Shown here: positions 6,650 through 13,152 of the stretch, in pieces
Layout: each line of letters opens with the position of its first letter
How positions within the stretch are numbered: position 1 is the stretch's first letter
Assembly (NCBI GenBank): GCA_023435725.1
Contig: JAEYRD010000241.1
Coordinates: forward strand, 1-13,152
Direction of reading: 5' to 3'
Length of the DNA: 13,152 nt
From: Pseudomonadota bacterium
GTDB lineage: Bacteria > Pseudomonadota > Alphaproteobacteria > Rhizobiales > Xanthobacteraceae
Notes under the pieces: model-generated
The model's input: the letters and a program-made list of their open reading frames with translations, nothing else
Told to the model about the DNA's origin: nothing
The model's database searches: none
Program-made: the position numbers and the translations under genes

Positions 6650-7975
6650 ATGAACGCACCGCTTCATCCCAGGGTCGGCAGCCGCCAAGTGTTCGCCATC
6701 GCAGGTCCCGCGATGGTCGCAAACCTCACCACGCCGCTGATCGGCGTGGTCTCGACCACGGCAATCGGACGGCTCGACGACGCCGCGCTGCTCGGTGGCG
6801 TCGCGATGGCCTCCGTGATCTTCGACTGCCTGTTCTGGCTGTTCGCCTTCCTGCGCATGAGCACGCTCGCCTTCACCGCGCAGGCGCTGGGCCGCGGCGA
6901 GACGCAGGAGCTGAACGCCATTCTCGTGCGCGGCTTCATCGTCGCGGGCCTGATCGGCGCCGCGCTGATCGCGCTGCAATTGCCGCTGGCCGCCGTGCTA
7001 TTCGACCTGATGGGCGGCAGCGAGGGCGTCACGCGCGCCGCGAAAACCTATTTCATGATCCGGATCTGGTCCTCGCCCTTCGCCTTTGCCAACTACGTCG
7101 TTCTCGGCTGGCTGGTCGGCCAGGCGCGCGCCAACCCGGCGCTGCTGCTGCAGATCATCATCAACCTCATCAATATGGTCGCGACGATCCTGCTGGTGCT
7201 GGTCTACGACACCGGCATCGCGGGCGCAGCGATTGCCGCATTGCTGTCGGAGACGGTCGGCTTCGTGCTCGGCGTGATCGTCTGCCGGCGCTATGCCGAT
7301 GGCGGCTTTGCCGTCCCCCGCGCGCGGCTGTTCGACCGGGACAAGCTGATGCGGATGCTCGCGGTGAATTCCGACATCATGATCCGCACCGCGGCCCTGA
7401 TCGCCGTGTTCCTGTTCTTCACCGCCAAGGGCGCTCGCACCGGCGACGTCACGCTGGCGGCGAACTCCGTGCTCAACAACTTCCTGCTGGTCAGCGCTTT
7501 CTTCCTCGACGGCCTTGCGAACGCGGCCCAACAGCTTTGCGGCCGCACCTTTGGCGCGCGCGACGCCAAGGGCTTTGGCGACTCCACCCGGCTGGTGCTG
7601 CTGTGGGGCCTCGGCTTCGCGCTGGTGGTTGCAACGCTGTTTGCCCTGTTCGGCCCGGTACTGATCAATTTCATGACGGCAAGCGAGGACGTCCGCCGGG
7701 CCGCGCGCGATTTCCTGCCGTTCATCGTGCTCGCGCCGATACCCGGCGTGTTCGCATTCGGCTTCGACGGCATCTATGTCGGCGCGACCTGGGCGCGCGA
7801 AATGCGCAACCTGATGCTGGCGTCGCTTGCGATCTTCCTGGGCACCTGGTGGACGCTGCAATCGTTCGGCAATGCCGGGCTGTGGTCCGCGATGATCGCG
7901 TTCTACATCGCGCGCGGCGGATTGCAGGGTGCGCGGTATCCGGCGCTGTTCAGGGCGACGTTCCCGAAGCCGTAG
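6650..7975 (+). CDS. MATE family efflux transporter
   Basis: A 441-residue inner-membrane exporter of the MATE (MatE, DinF-like) family. These proteins expel cationic drugs or metabolites in exchange for H+ or Na+. About twelve hydrophobic segments are visible. The first half holds 'AIAGPAMVANLTTPLIGVVSTTAIGRL', split around the characteristic early Pro/Gly residues, and the second half repeats the pattern with 'ANSVLNNFLLVSAFFLDGLANAAQQLCG', a MATE signature region. The length fits the family. The ATG at 6650 follows the previous stop by one base, and its translation is probably coupled because the ribosome-binding site is weak. Its cargo cannot be inferred. The gene ends just before a REP doublet that separates it from convergent pyrD. 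Confidence 0.93.
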   Translation: MNAPLHPRVGSRQVFAIAGPAMVANLTTPLIGVVSTTAIGRLDDAALLGGVAMASVIFDCLFWLFAFLRMSTLAFTAQALGRGETQELNAILVRGFIVAGLIGAALIALQLPLAAVLFDLMGGSEGVTRAAKTYFMIRIWSSPFAFANYVVLGWLVGQARANPALLLQIIINLINMVATILLVLVYDTGIAGAAIAALLSETVGFVLGVIVCRRYADGGFAVPRARLFDRDKLMRMLAVNSDIMIRTAALIAVFLFFTAKGARTGDVTLAANSVLNNFLLVSAFFLDGLANAAQQLCGRTFGARDAKGFGDSTRLVLLWGLGFALVVATLFALFGPVLINFMTASEDVRRAARDFLPFIVLAPIPGVFAFGFDGIYVGATWAREMRNLMLASLAIFLGTWWTLQSFGNAGLWSAMIAFYIARGGLQGARYPALFRATFPKP

Positions 7976-7981
7976 AAAATC

Positions 7982-8065
7982 GTAGCCCGGATGGAGCGCA
8001 GCGAAATCCGGGAGCTGTCCGCTGGCACGAAGGCCCCGGATTGCGCTTCGCTCCATCCGGGCTAC
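7982..8065. repeat. REP doublet (REPIN-like), copy A
   Basis: Two inverted REP units face each other across a loop of about 21 bases: 7982-8012 and 8035-8065. Each unit starts with GTAG (read from its own end) and has a CCCGGAT...ATCCGGG stem around a GC-rich loop, the form known for REP sequences mobilised by RAYT transposases. The block fills the gap between convergent MATE and pyrD genes and may act as a two-way terminator or mRNA stabiliser. A related doublet in opposite orientation is at 11354-11440. No RAYT gene is in the window. Confidence 0.85.
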
Positions 8066-8093
8066 GCGGCTGCGTCCGGGGCACGAGACTGCC

Positions 8094-9191
8094 CTACATC
8101 CCCGGCCAGTCTTCCGCCGTGAGCGTGGCCGCGTCGGCGCCGACGATCTCGGACAGCGAGTCGCGTCCCGTGCGCAGCAGCGTCGAGGTAAGGTCGCGCT
8201 TGATCTCGTCGACGAGGCCGAGGCCCTTGTAGACCAGCGATGAATAGAGCTGGATCAGGCTCGCGCCGGCGCGGAGCTTCGTCAGCGCGGCACCGCCGGA
8301 GTCTACGCCGCCGACACCGATGAGCGGGAACGCACCCTCGACGCGCACATAGGTCTCCGCGACCATTCGCGTCGAAAGACGGAACAGCGGCCGGCCGGAC
8401 AGGCCGCCCTGCTCCTTCGCGCGCATTTCCTCGCGCAGCGTGCTCGGCCGCGCGATGGTCGTGTTGGATACGATCATGCCGTCGACCTTGCGCGAGCGCG
8501 CGACCTGCACGACGTCGTCGAGCTGGGCAAGACTGAGGTCAGGCGCGATCTTGAGCAGCACCGGTGTGTCGCCCGCCTTCTGGCGCACCCGCTCGCGCGC
8601 CTCGATCACCCTTGCGAGAAGATCGTCGAGCAGCGCACCCTCCTGCAGGTTGCGCAGGCCGGGTGTGTTCGGCGAAGAGACGTTGACGGTGAAATAGCTC
8701 GCGACCGGCGCAAAGGTCTCGATCAGCTTGACGTAATCGGCGACGCGGTCCGGCGAATCCTTGTTGGCGCCGACATTGACGCCGACGATGCCGCCGTTCT
8801 GCGCACGTGCCGCGAGCCGGCGCAGCACGGCCTCCGCGCCGTCATTGTTGAAACCCATGCGGTTGATGACGGCCTCGTCGCGCTCGAGGCGAAACAGCCG
8901 CGGCCGCGGATTGCCGCTTTGCGGCTTCGGCGTGACCGAGCCGATCTCGACGAAGCCGAAACCGAGCCGGAGCAGCGCGTCCGGCACCTCGGCGCTCTTG
9001 TCGAAGCCCGCGGCCATGCCGATCGGATTGGGGAAGTTGAGCCCGAAAGCGCGCACCGCGAGCTTGGGATCGTCAGGCCGCGGCTTGCCCGGCGGCAGGA
9101 AGCGCAGGCCCTGGATCGCGAGGCGATGGGCATCCTCCGGATCGAGCCAGCGCAGTACCGGTAGCGAGAAAGCATCAAACGCGCGGATCAC
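8094..9191 (-). CDS. pyrD: Dihydroorotate dehydrogenase (quinone), class 2
   Basis: A 365-residue FMN enzyme that oxidises dihydroorotate to orotate with quinone as acceptor, the fourth step of de novo pyrimidine synthesis, at the inner membrane. Class 2 membership shows in the N-terminal helical extension ('LPVLRWLDPEDAHRLAIQGLRF', residues 10-31) that enters the membrane and forms the quinone tunnel. Further signatures are GMAAGFDK at 58-65 (flavin/substrate lysine), 'NRMGFNNDG' at 110-118 and the catalytic-serine loop 'NVSSPNTPG' at 170-178. 'GVGGVDSGGAAL' near the C-terminus binds the FMN phosphate. It begins with GTG (9189-9191) overlapping the DUF952 stop as GTGA, so its translation depends on that upstream gene. 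Length is normal. Confidence 0.97.
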   Translation of the reverse strand: MIRAFDAFSLPVLRWLDPEDAHRLAIQGLRFLPPGKPRPDDPKLAVRAFGLNFPNPIGMAAGFDKSAEVPDALLRLGFGFVEIGSVTPKPQSGNPRPRLFRLERDEAVINRMGFNNDGAEAVLRRLAARAQNGGIVGVNVGANKDSPDRVADYVKLIETFAPVASYFTVNVSSPNTPGLRNLQEGALLDDLLARVIEARERVRQKAGDTPVLLKIAPDLSLAQLDDVVQVARSRKVDGMIVSNTTIARPSTLREEMRAKEQGGLSGRPLFRLSTRMVAETYVRVEGAFPLIGVGGVDSGGAALTKLRAGASLIQLYSSLVYKGLGLVDEIKRDLTSTLLRTGRDSLSEIVGADAATLTAEDWPGM

Positions 9192-9532
9192 GGCAGAAGC
9201 TCCGGAACATCGTGACCGCCATCGGCCCGGATATTGAGGTTCAACACCGAGATCACCGCGCCGAGATCGAGTTCGCCATAGAGATGCGGAAACAGCTCGT
9301 TATTACGCGAGCGCTCCCAGCGCAATTCGCTGCCGAATGCATCGCCGTCGACCTCGACCAAAAACAGCGCACGCTGCCCGAAATAGTGCTTGCGCAAGGT
9401 CTCGGGAACCTGGGCCGCAGTCGAGAAATGGATGAAGCCGTCACGCGCGTCGTCCGCGCTGCCCCGGTAGACACCCTGCCGTTCCGCCTCGCGCCAGGCC
9501 GAGGCCGGACAGATTTTGTAGATCTTGACCAC
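9188..9532 (-). CDS. DUF952 domain-containing protein
   Basis: A 114-residue protein of unknown function. It shows the DUF952 pattern: an N-terminal 'IYKICPASAWREAERQGVYRGS', then 'DGFIHFSTAAQVPETLRKHY', then 'LFLVEVDGDAFGSELRWE' and 'FPHLYGELDLGAV'. The repeated HFST and FPHLYG motifs suggest an ADP-ribosyltransferase-like small fold, an idea from the wider literature that I cannot confirm here. It starts with GTG at 9532 without a clear ribosome-binding site; the start is fixed by the family-typical N-terminus. It overlaps pyrD by four bases and is the first gene of that operon. Linkage to pyrD is, from memory, common in rhizobia. Confidence 0.9.
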   Translation of the reverse strand: MVKIYKICPASAWREAERQGVYRGSADDARDGFIHFSTAAQVPETLRKHYFGQRALFLVEVDGDAFGSELRWERSRNNELFPHLYGELDLGAVISVLNLNIRADGGHDVPELLP

Positions 9533-9655
9533 CGCTTACGCAGTCCCGTTTGTTCTCTAAGTCAGCTCTTTGAGTCTTCTGGGTTTTTTTGTCTCTCGGG
9601 GTCCCTGAAACCCGGGCGCGACCGTAAAGGCCGCACCTTCCGAACTCAAGACTTA

Positions 9656-9794
9656 GAGCCTTTTCCGTTCCGATGAAATCGGAACGGGGCTCAAGATTCC
9701 TGTTTTTGACGCGTTTTCTCTCCGCGACCCGGAAGCCACTTCGCTTGAAAACGCTTCCGCCGCCACCCCTTGCGCGAAAACCGGAAAACCGGTT
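9656..9794. repeat. Rhizobial-type palindromic intergenic repeat
   Basis: This fills much of the gene-free 9533-9865. The main hairpin has a perfect 10-bp stem CCGTTCCGAT/ATCGGAACGG (9665-9674, 9678-9687) with a GAA loop, extended by GAGCC/GGCTC (9656-9660, 9688-9692). Next come GCGTTTTC/GAAAACGC (9711-9718, 9747-9754) and GGAAGC/GCTTCC (9731-9736, 9753-9758), which overlap and may be alternative folds. Last is AACCGG-AAAA-CCGGTT (9779-9794). The block resembles a dispersed repeat I recall from Bradyrhizobium intergenic regions. Between 9533 and 9655 only a loose GGGTTT/AAACCC pair (9581-9586, 9608-9613) is seen; the DUF952 promoter must lie there. Confidence 0.6.
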
Positions 9795-9865
9795 GATTTG
9801 AGAACAGTTTTGCTGAGTTGCGACGGGCTGGACCTTTCATGGTCAGGCAGGCCAAAGCGCAGAGG

Positions 9866-10492
9866 ATGCTGACTCACGACCAGATCTGGATCGCGCTGGA
9901 TCGGCTGGCCGCGCGTGCCGGTTTGTCGCCGTCCGGCCTCGCCAAGCGCGCCGGGCTCGATCCCACCACCTTCAACAGATCCAAGCGCGTCACCTCCGAC
10001 GGCCGCGAGCGCTGGCCCTCGACCGAATCAATCGCGAAGGCACTGGCGGCGGCCGACGCCTCGATGGACTCCTTCGCAAGACTGATCGACGACGATGCAC
10101 GTGACAGCCGCTCGGCACCGCTGCTCGGCTTCGCAGAAGCAGGCGCGAGCGGCGCTTTCGACGAGTTCGGCTTTCCGTCCGGCAACGGCTGGACCGAGGT
10201 CACGCTTCCTACCGCCGACGACAGCCGCACTTTTGCGCTGGAGATTTCCGGCGATGCGCTTGCGCCCGTCTATCGCGACGGCGGCATCATCCTGGTCTCA
10301 CCTGGCACGCCGATCCGCAAGGGGGATCGTGTGGTGGTGAAGACGAAGGCGGGCGAAGTGACAGTCGCGACGCTGAAGCGCCGCACGGCAAAGGCGGTGG
10401 AATTGCAGCCGCTCGATGCTTCGCAGGCCGAGCGGACGATGGTGGCGGGCGACGTCGGCTGGATCGCACGGATCGTCTGGGCGAGTCAGTAG
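9866..10492 (+). CDS. HTH / S24 (LexA-CI-like) regulator with an apparently dead protease dyad
   Basis: A 208-residue two-domain regulator. Residues about 1-60 form a helix-turn-helix DNA-binding region ('GLSPSGLAKRAGLDPTTFNRSKR'). Residues about 86-208 form a LexA/UmuD/CI-type S24 domain: 'LLGFAEAGASG' with an Ala-Gly pair at 92-93, 'LEISGDALAPVYRDGG' and 'GDRVVVKTKAGEVTVATLKR'. In S24 enzymes the Ser sits in G-x-S-M and the Lys in EVTVK. Here these positions are A131 (GDAL) and A168 (EVTVA), 37 residues apart, exactly the LexA S119-K156 spacing. Autoproteolysis is therefore not expected. The start is uncertain: ATG 9866 gives the N-terminus I recall for relatives, but in-frame ATG 9839 and TTG 9818 are open too, and no ribosome-binding site settles it. 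It is divergent from DUF952-pyrD. Targets are unknown. Confidence 0.9.
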   Translation: MLTHDQIWIALDRLAARAGLSPSGLAKRAGLDPTTFNRSKRVTSDGRERWPSTESIAKALAAADASMDSFARLIDDDARDSRSAPLLGFAEAGASGAFDEFGFPSGNGWTEVTLPTADDSRTFALEISGDALAPVYRDGGIILVSPGTPIRKGDRVVVKTKAGEVTVATLKRRTAKAVELQPLDASQAERTMVAGDVGWIARIVWASQ

Positions 10493-10579
10493 TCTCAAGG
10501 ACCGATCGCCATTGCGACTCACCGCCCCTCTCGCCTAGTTTGCGGGCCTATTGCTGATCGAATTCATCTTCGGGGGAAT

Positions 10580-11335
10580 ATGATGAACCGCCGTCACGCA
10601 TTGAAGGCTCTCGCGGGCCTCGCAATTTGCCCGCTGTGCAAGCCGGCATTCGCCGCCGAGGGCGCGCATTGGAGCTATGAGGGCGACGGCGCCCCGGCCA
10701 GATGGGGTGATCTCGACGCGGCCAACAAGGTCTGCGCGGTCGGCCTGCAACAATCGCCGATCGACATCGAGACAACGATCAAGTCGCAATTGCCCGCGCT
10801 GAAGCTGAACTGGGGCAAGAACGCCGACACCATCGTCAACAACGGACATACGATCCAGCTCAATTTCGCCGAAGGCAGCACACTCACGCTCGGCGACGTC
10901 AAGTACAAGCTGCTCCAGGTGCACTTCCACCGGCCGAGCGAGCACATGATCGGCGGCAAGAATTTTCCGATGGAGGCGCATTTCGTCCACCGCAACGATG
11001 CCGGCGGGCTCGCCGTGGTCGGCGTGCTGATGGCCGAGGGCAAGCCTAACGCGGCGTTCAGCAAGATCGTCAAGACCATGCCGGCGGCGGAAGGACCCGC
11101 GGTAAAAGCCGACGCGAGCATCGATCCCCACGCCATGCTGCCACACAGTTACAGCTACTTCCGCTATTCCGGTTCGCTGACAACGCCGCCCTGCTCGGAG
11201 GTGGTCGAATGGCTGCTGCTGACCGATCCGATCCAGGTGTCAGCCGCCGACGTCGCAGCGTTTGCAAAACTCTATCCGATGAACGCGCGGCCAGTTCAGA
11301 AGGACAACCGGCGTTACGTACTGCGATCAATCTGA
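10580..11335 (+). CDS. Alpha-class carbonic anhydrase, exported
   Basis: A 251-residue zinc enzyme interconverting CO2 and bicarbonate, probably in the periplasm. The N-terminus 'NRRHALKALAGLA...AFA' has an RR pair and a hydrophobic core with likely cleavage near residues 25-26, a Tat-like or Sec signal. Zinc ligands are H115 and H117 in QVHFH and H134 in EAHFVH. H90 in NNGH matches the proton-shuttle His64 of human CA II, and the T201-T202 loop in SLTTPPC matches Thr199/200. C52 and C205 sit where bacterial alpha enzymes form a disulfide. GGGGGA at 10572-10577 fits the second ATG (10583) slightly better than the first (10580), so either may be used. The 87 bases upstream show no clear promoter. 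The gene appears to be its own transcription unit, ending at a REP doublet. Confidence 0.96.
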   Translation: MMNRRHALKALAGLAICPLCKPAFAAEGAHWSYEGDGAPARWGDLDAANKVCAVGLQQSPIDIETTIKSQLPALKLNWGKNADTIVNNGHTIQLNFAEGSTLTLGDVKYKLLQVHFHRPSEHMIGGKNFPMEAHFVHRNDAGGLAVVGVLMAEGKPNAAFSKIVKTMPAAEGPAVKADASIDPHAMLPHSYSYFRYSGSLTTPPCSEVVEWLLLTDPIQVSAADVAAFAKLYPMNARPVQKDNRRYVLRSI

Positions 11336-11353
11336 GCGGCGGGACGACGATCC

Positions 11354-11440
11354 GTAGCCCGGATGGAGCGAAGCGCAATCCGGGACCGCTGGTGCGGTTG
11401 ATGAAAACCCCGGATTTCGCTTCCGCTCCATCCGGGCTAC
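11354..11440. repeat. REP doublet (REPIN-like), copy B, inverted relative to copy A
   Basis: Two facing REP units, 11354-11384 and 11409-11440, each with a terminal GTAG and a CCCGGAT/ATCCGGG stem, are separated by about 24 bases. The left unit is identical over 31 bases to the reverse complement of the right unit of copy A (8035-8065). Its right unit matches the left unit of copy A apart from a small difference in the loop. Copy B is therefore a flipped version of copy A. It sits between the convergent carbonic anhydrase and lysK genes and may end transcription from both sides. Confidence 0.85.
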
Positions 11441-11455
11441 ACGTTCACACGTTCC

Positions 11456-13099
11456 TTACGCGCTCCGCGCCAGTGCGCCGTCGATCATGTTGACGGCGTT
11501 CTGGATGCCGTAGACCGCGACGAAGGAGCCGAAGCGCGGGCCCTTCTCCTGGCCGAGCAGCACCTGGTAGAGCATGTTGAACCAGTCGAGCGTGACGCCG
11601 GGACGGCCGTCCTTGCCCTTCTTGACCTGGTCGAGGAACGGCTCGCGGCGGCCGATCTCGTAGACGACGTTCTGGATGTCCTCGGCCGAGGCATCCTGCG
11701 GAAGCTGCGACAGCGCATCACGCAGATCCTGCAGCGCGGCGCGCTCGGTGTCCGAGGGCACGCGGAACTGCTTCATCGGTGCAACGAAGTCGCGGTAGTA
11801 GTTGATGGCGTAGCCGACCATCGCATCGAGCTTCGGATGCGTCTGCGGGCTCACGCCGGGGCGGTAGCGGCCAATGAAGCCCCACAGCGTCTCGGCATTC
11901 TCCGCATTCGACGACGACACCAGCGTCAAGAGAAGCTGGAAGGTGACGGGCATGTCGCCCTTCGGCGGATGGCCGTTGTGGATGTGCCAGACCGGATTGC
12001 CGAGCTGCTGCTTGCCGTCCTGCCTGGCGAAACCGTCGATGAACTGCTGATAGTCGTCGACGTTGCGCGGGATGACGTCGAAGTAGAGACGCTTGGCCGC
12101 CTTCGGCTCGCGATACATGAACAGCGACAGCGATTCCGGCGAGGCGTAGCGCAGCCATTCGTCGATGGTGAGACCGTTGCCCTTCGACTTCGAAATCTTC
12201 TGGCCCTTCTCATCGAGGAAGAGCTCGTAGTTGAAGCCTTCGGGCGGCGTGCCGCCGAGCGCCTTGGCGATCGCACCGGAGAGCTTCACGGAGTCGATCA
12301 GATCCTTGCCGGCCATCTCGTAGTCAACGCCGAGCGCGACCCAGCGCATCGCCCAGTCGGCCTTCCACTGGCACTTCACGTTGCCGCCGGTGACGGGGGT
12401 TTCGACTTCCTGGTTGGTATCCGGATCGACATAAGTGACCGTCCCCGCGGCGACGTCGCGGCGGATCATCGGCACCTGCAGCACGACACCGGTGGTCTTG
12501 CTGATGGGCAGGAACGGCGAGTAGGTCGCGCGGCGGTCGGGCCCGAGCGTCGGCAGGATGATCGACATGATCTTGTCGTAGGCGGCGAGCATCTTCAGCA
12601 GCGTCGCATCGAAGCGGCCCGACTTGTAGTATTCGGTCGAGCTGGCGAATTCGTAGTCGAAGCCGAAATGATCCAGAAACGCGCGCAAGCGCGCGTTATT
12701 CGCGGCGCCAAACGAAGGATGTTCGTTCGAGAACGGATCCGGCACGGCGGTGAGCGGACGTCCCAGATACTGCGCGAGCAGATCCTTGTTCGGCACGTTG
12801 TCCGGCACCTTGCGCAGGCCGTCCATGTCGTCGGAGAAGGCCAAGAGGCGCGTCTTGATCTTGTCCTCGGTCAGCACGCGGAAGGCATGGCGCACCATCG
12901 AGGTGCGCGCGACCTCGCCGAACGTGCCGATATGCGGCAGGCCGGACGGGCCGTAGCCTGTCTCGAACAGCACCTCGTCCTTCGGGCTTTTCTTCAGCCG
13001 CGCGACAATGGCCTTCGCCTGCTCGAACGGCCAGGCGTTGGATTGTTCGGCGAGCGCACGCAGGTCGCTCGGATTAGCGGCGAGATCGATGACAGACAT
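11456..13099 (-). CDS. lysK: Lysyl-tRNA synthetase, class I
   Basis: A 547-residue enzyme that charges tRNA-Lys with lysine in the cytoplasm. It has the Rossmann-fold class I signatures, not the class II ones: HIGT at residues 56-59 within 'GPSGLPHIGTFGE' (the HIGH motif) and KISKS at 301-305 (the KMSKS loop). The C-terminal third is helical, as expected for the anticodon-binding part. Class I LysRS is known from archaea and a minority of bacteria, including alphaproteobacteria and spirochaetes, which fits the inferred host. I chose the ATG at 13099 because GGAGG lies seven bases upstream and MSVIDLAANP is a sensible N-terminus; the in-frame ATG at 13147 would overlap the likely promoter. Some annotations use the symbol lysS. 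Confidence 0.96.
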   Translation of the reverse strand: MSVIDLAANPSDLRALAEQSNAWPFEQAKAIVARLKKSPKDEVLFETGYGPSGLPHIGTFGEVARTSMVRHAFRVLTEDKIKTRLLAFSDDMDGLRKVPDNVPNKDLLAQYLGRPLTAVPDPFSNEHPSFGAANNARLRAFLDHFGFDYEFASSTEYYKSGRFDATLLKMLAAYDKIMSIILPTLGPDRRATYSPFLPISKTTGVVLQVPMIRRDVAAGTVTYVDPDTNQEVETPVTGGNVKCQWKADWAMRWVALGVDYEMAGKDLIDSVKLSGAIAKALGGTPPEGFNYELFLDEKGQKISKSKGNGLTIDEWLRYASPESLSLFMYREPKAAKRLYFDVIPRNVDDYQQFIDGFARQDGKQQLGNPVWHIHNGHPPKGDMPVTFQLLLTLVSSSNAENAETLWGFIGRYRPGVSPQTHPKLDAMVGYAINYYRDFVAPMKQFRVPSDTERAALQDLRDALSQLPQDASAEDIQNVVYEIGRREPFLDQVKKGKDGRPGVTLDWFNMLYQVLLGQEKGPRFGSFVAVYGIQNAVNMIDGALARSA

Positions 13100-13119
13100 T
13101 AAGGGCCTCCGGGCCGCGG

Positions 13120-13147
13120 AAAATAGCGATTTCCGGGCAGAATGCAA
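13120..13147 (-). promoter_or_regulatory. Candidate sigma-70-type promoter of lysK
   Basis: On the minus strand TTGCAT (13142-13147) is followed after 16 bases by TATTTT (13120-13125), 20 bases before the start codon, with GGAGG in between. This would give a short leader. The match is moderate (4 of 6 in each box). Confidence 0.4.
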
Positions 13148-13152
13148 TTTTG

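Noticed and set aside
6998..8056. 352-codon minus-strand frame opposite the MATE gene
   Set aside because: Arg/Gln/Asp-rich shadow without domain features; it even runs through the REP doublet, which argues against coding.
9533..9865. tRNA or riboswitch in the gene-free stretch
   Set aside because: No cloverleaf, T-loop consensus or known aptamer core was found; the folding is explained by the palindromic repeat.
11837..13102. 421-codon plus-strand open frame opposite lysK
   Set aside because: It lies wholly antisense to a class I LysRS with HIGH and KMSKS motifs and shows only shadow-like composition.

Overview
The window looks like chromosomal DNA of an alphaproteobacterium of the Bradyrhizobium group. 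This is inferred from high GC with strong G/C at third codon positions, a class I lysyl-tRNA synthetase, a DUF952-pyrD pair, rhizobial-type intergenic palindromes and the protein sequences themselves. No database search was run. The genes are mostly housekeeping or conserved accessory genes. There is no phage, insertion sequence, CRISPR array, tRNA or rRNA.

Layout from left to right. (1) 66-2338, minus strand: an orphan branched-chain-amino-acid-type ABC substrate-binding protein with a Tat signal, preceded by a TPR-methyltransferase. (2) 2525-5229, plus strand: a two-gene DNA repair operon, a metallo-beta-lactamase (MBL) fold exonuclease and an ATP-dependent DNA ligase overlapping by ATGA. 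It is divergent from the methyltransferase. (3) 5230-5567: gene-free and rich in hairpin repeats, ending in a perfect TATAAT box. (4) 5568-7975, plus strand: a three-gene operon of a small DUF6460-like membrane protein, an RNase Z-like MBL hydrolase and a MATE exporter. (5) A REP doublet (REPIN-like) at 7982-8065. (6) 8094-9532, minus strand: DUF952 protein and PyrD, translationally coupled through GTGA. (7) 9533-9865: gene-free and filled by a rhizobial palindromic repeat. (8) 9866-10492: an HTH/S24 LexA-CI-like regulator whose Ser and Lys catalytic positions both appear to be alanine. (9) 10580-11335: an exported alpha-carbonic anhydrase. (10) A second REP doublet at 11354-11440, in inverted orientation to the first. 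(11) 11456-13099, minus strand: class I lysyl-tRNA synthetase.

The strongest unusual signal is the S24-like regulator. It keeps the LexA-fold framework and an Ala-Gly pair, but both residues of the self-cleavage dyad are replaced at exactly the LexA spacing of 37 residues. That suggests a repressor that cannot be inactivated by RecA-type autoproteolysis. Second is the inverted pair of REP doublets bracketing a 3.3 kb segment. Third is the ligase-exonuclease pair without its usual helicase and phosphoesterase partners alongside.
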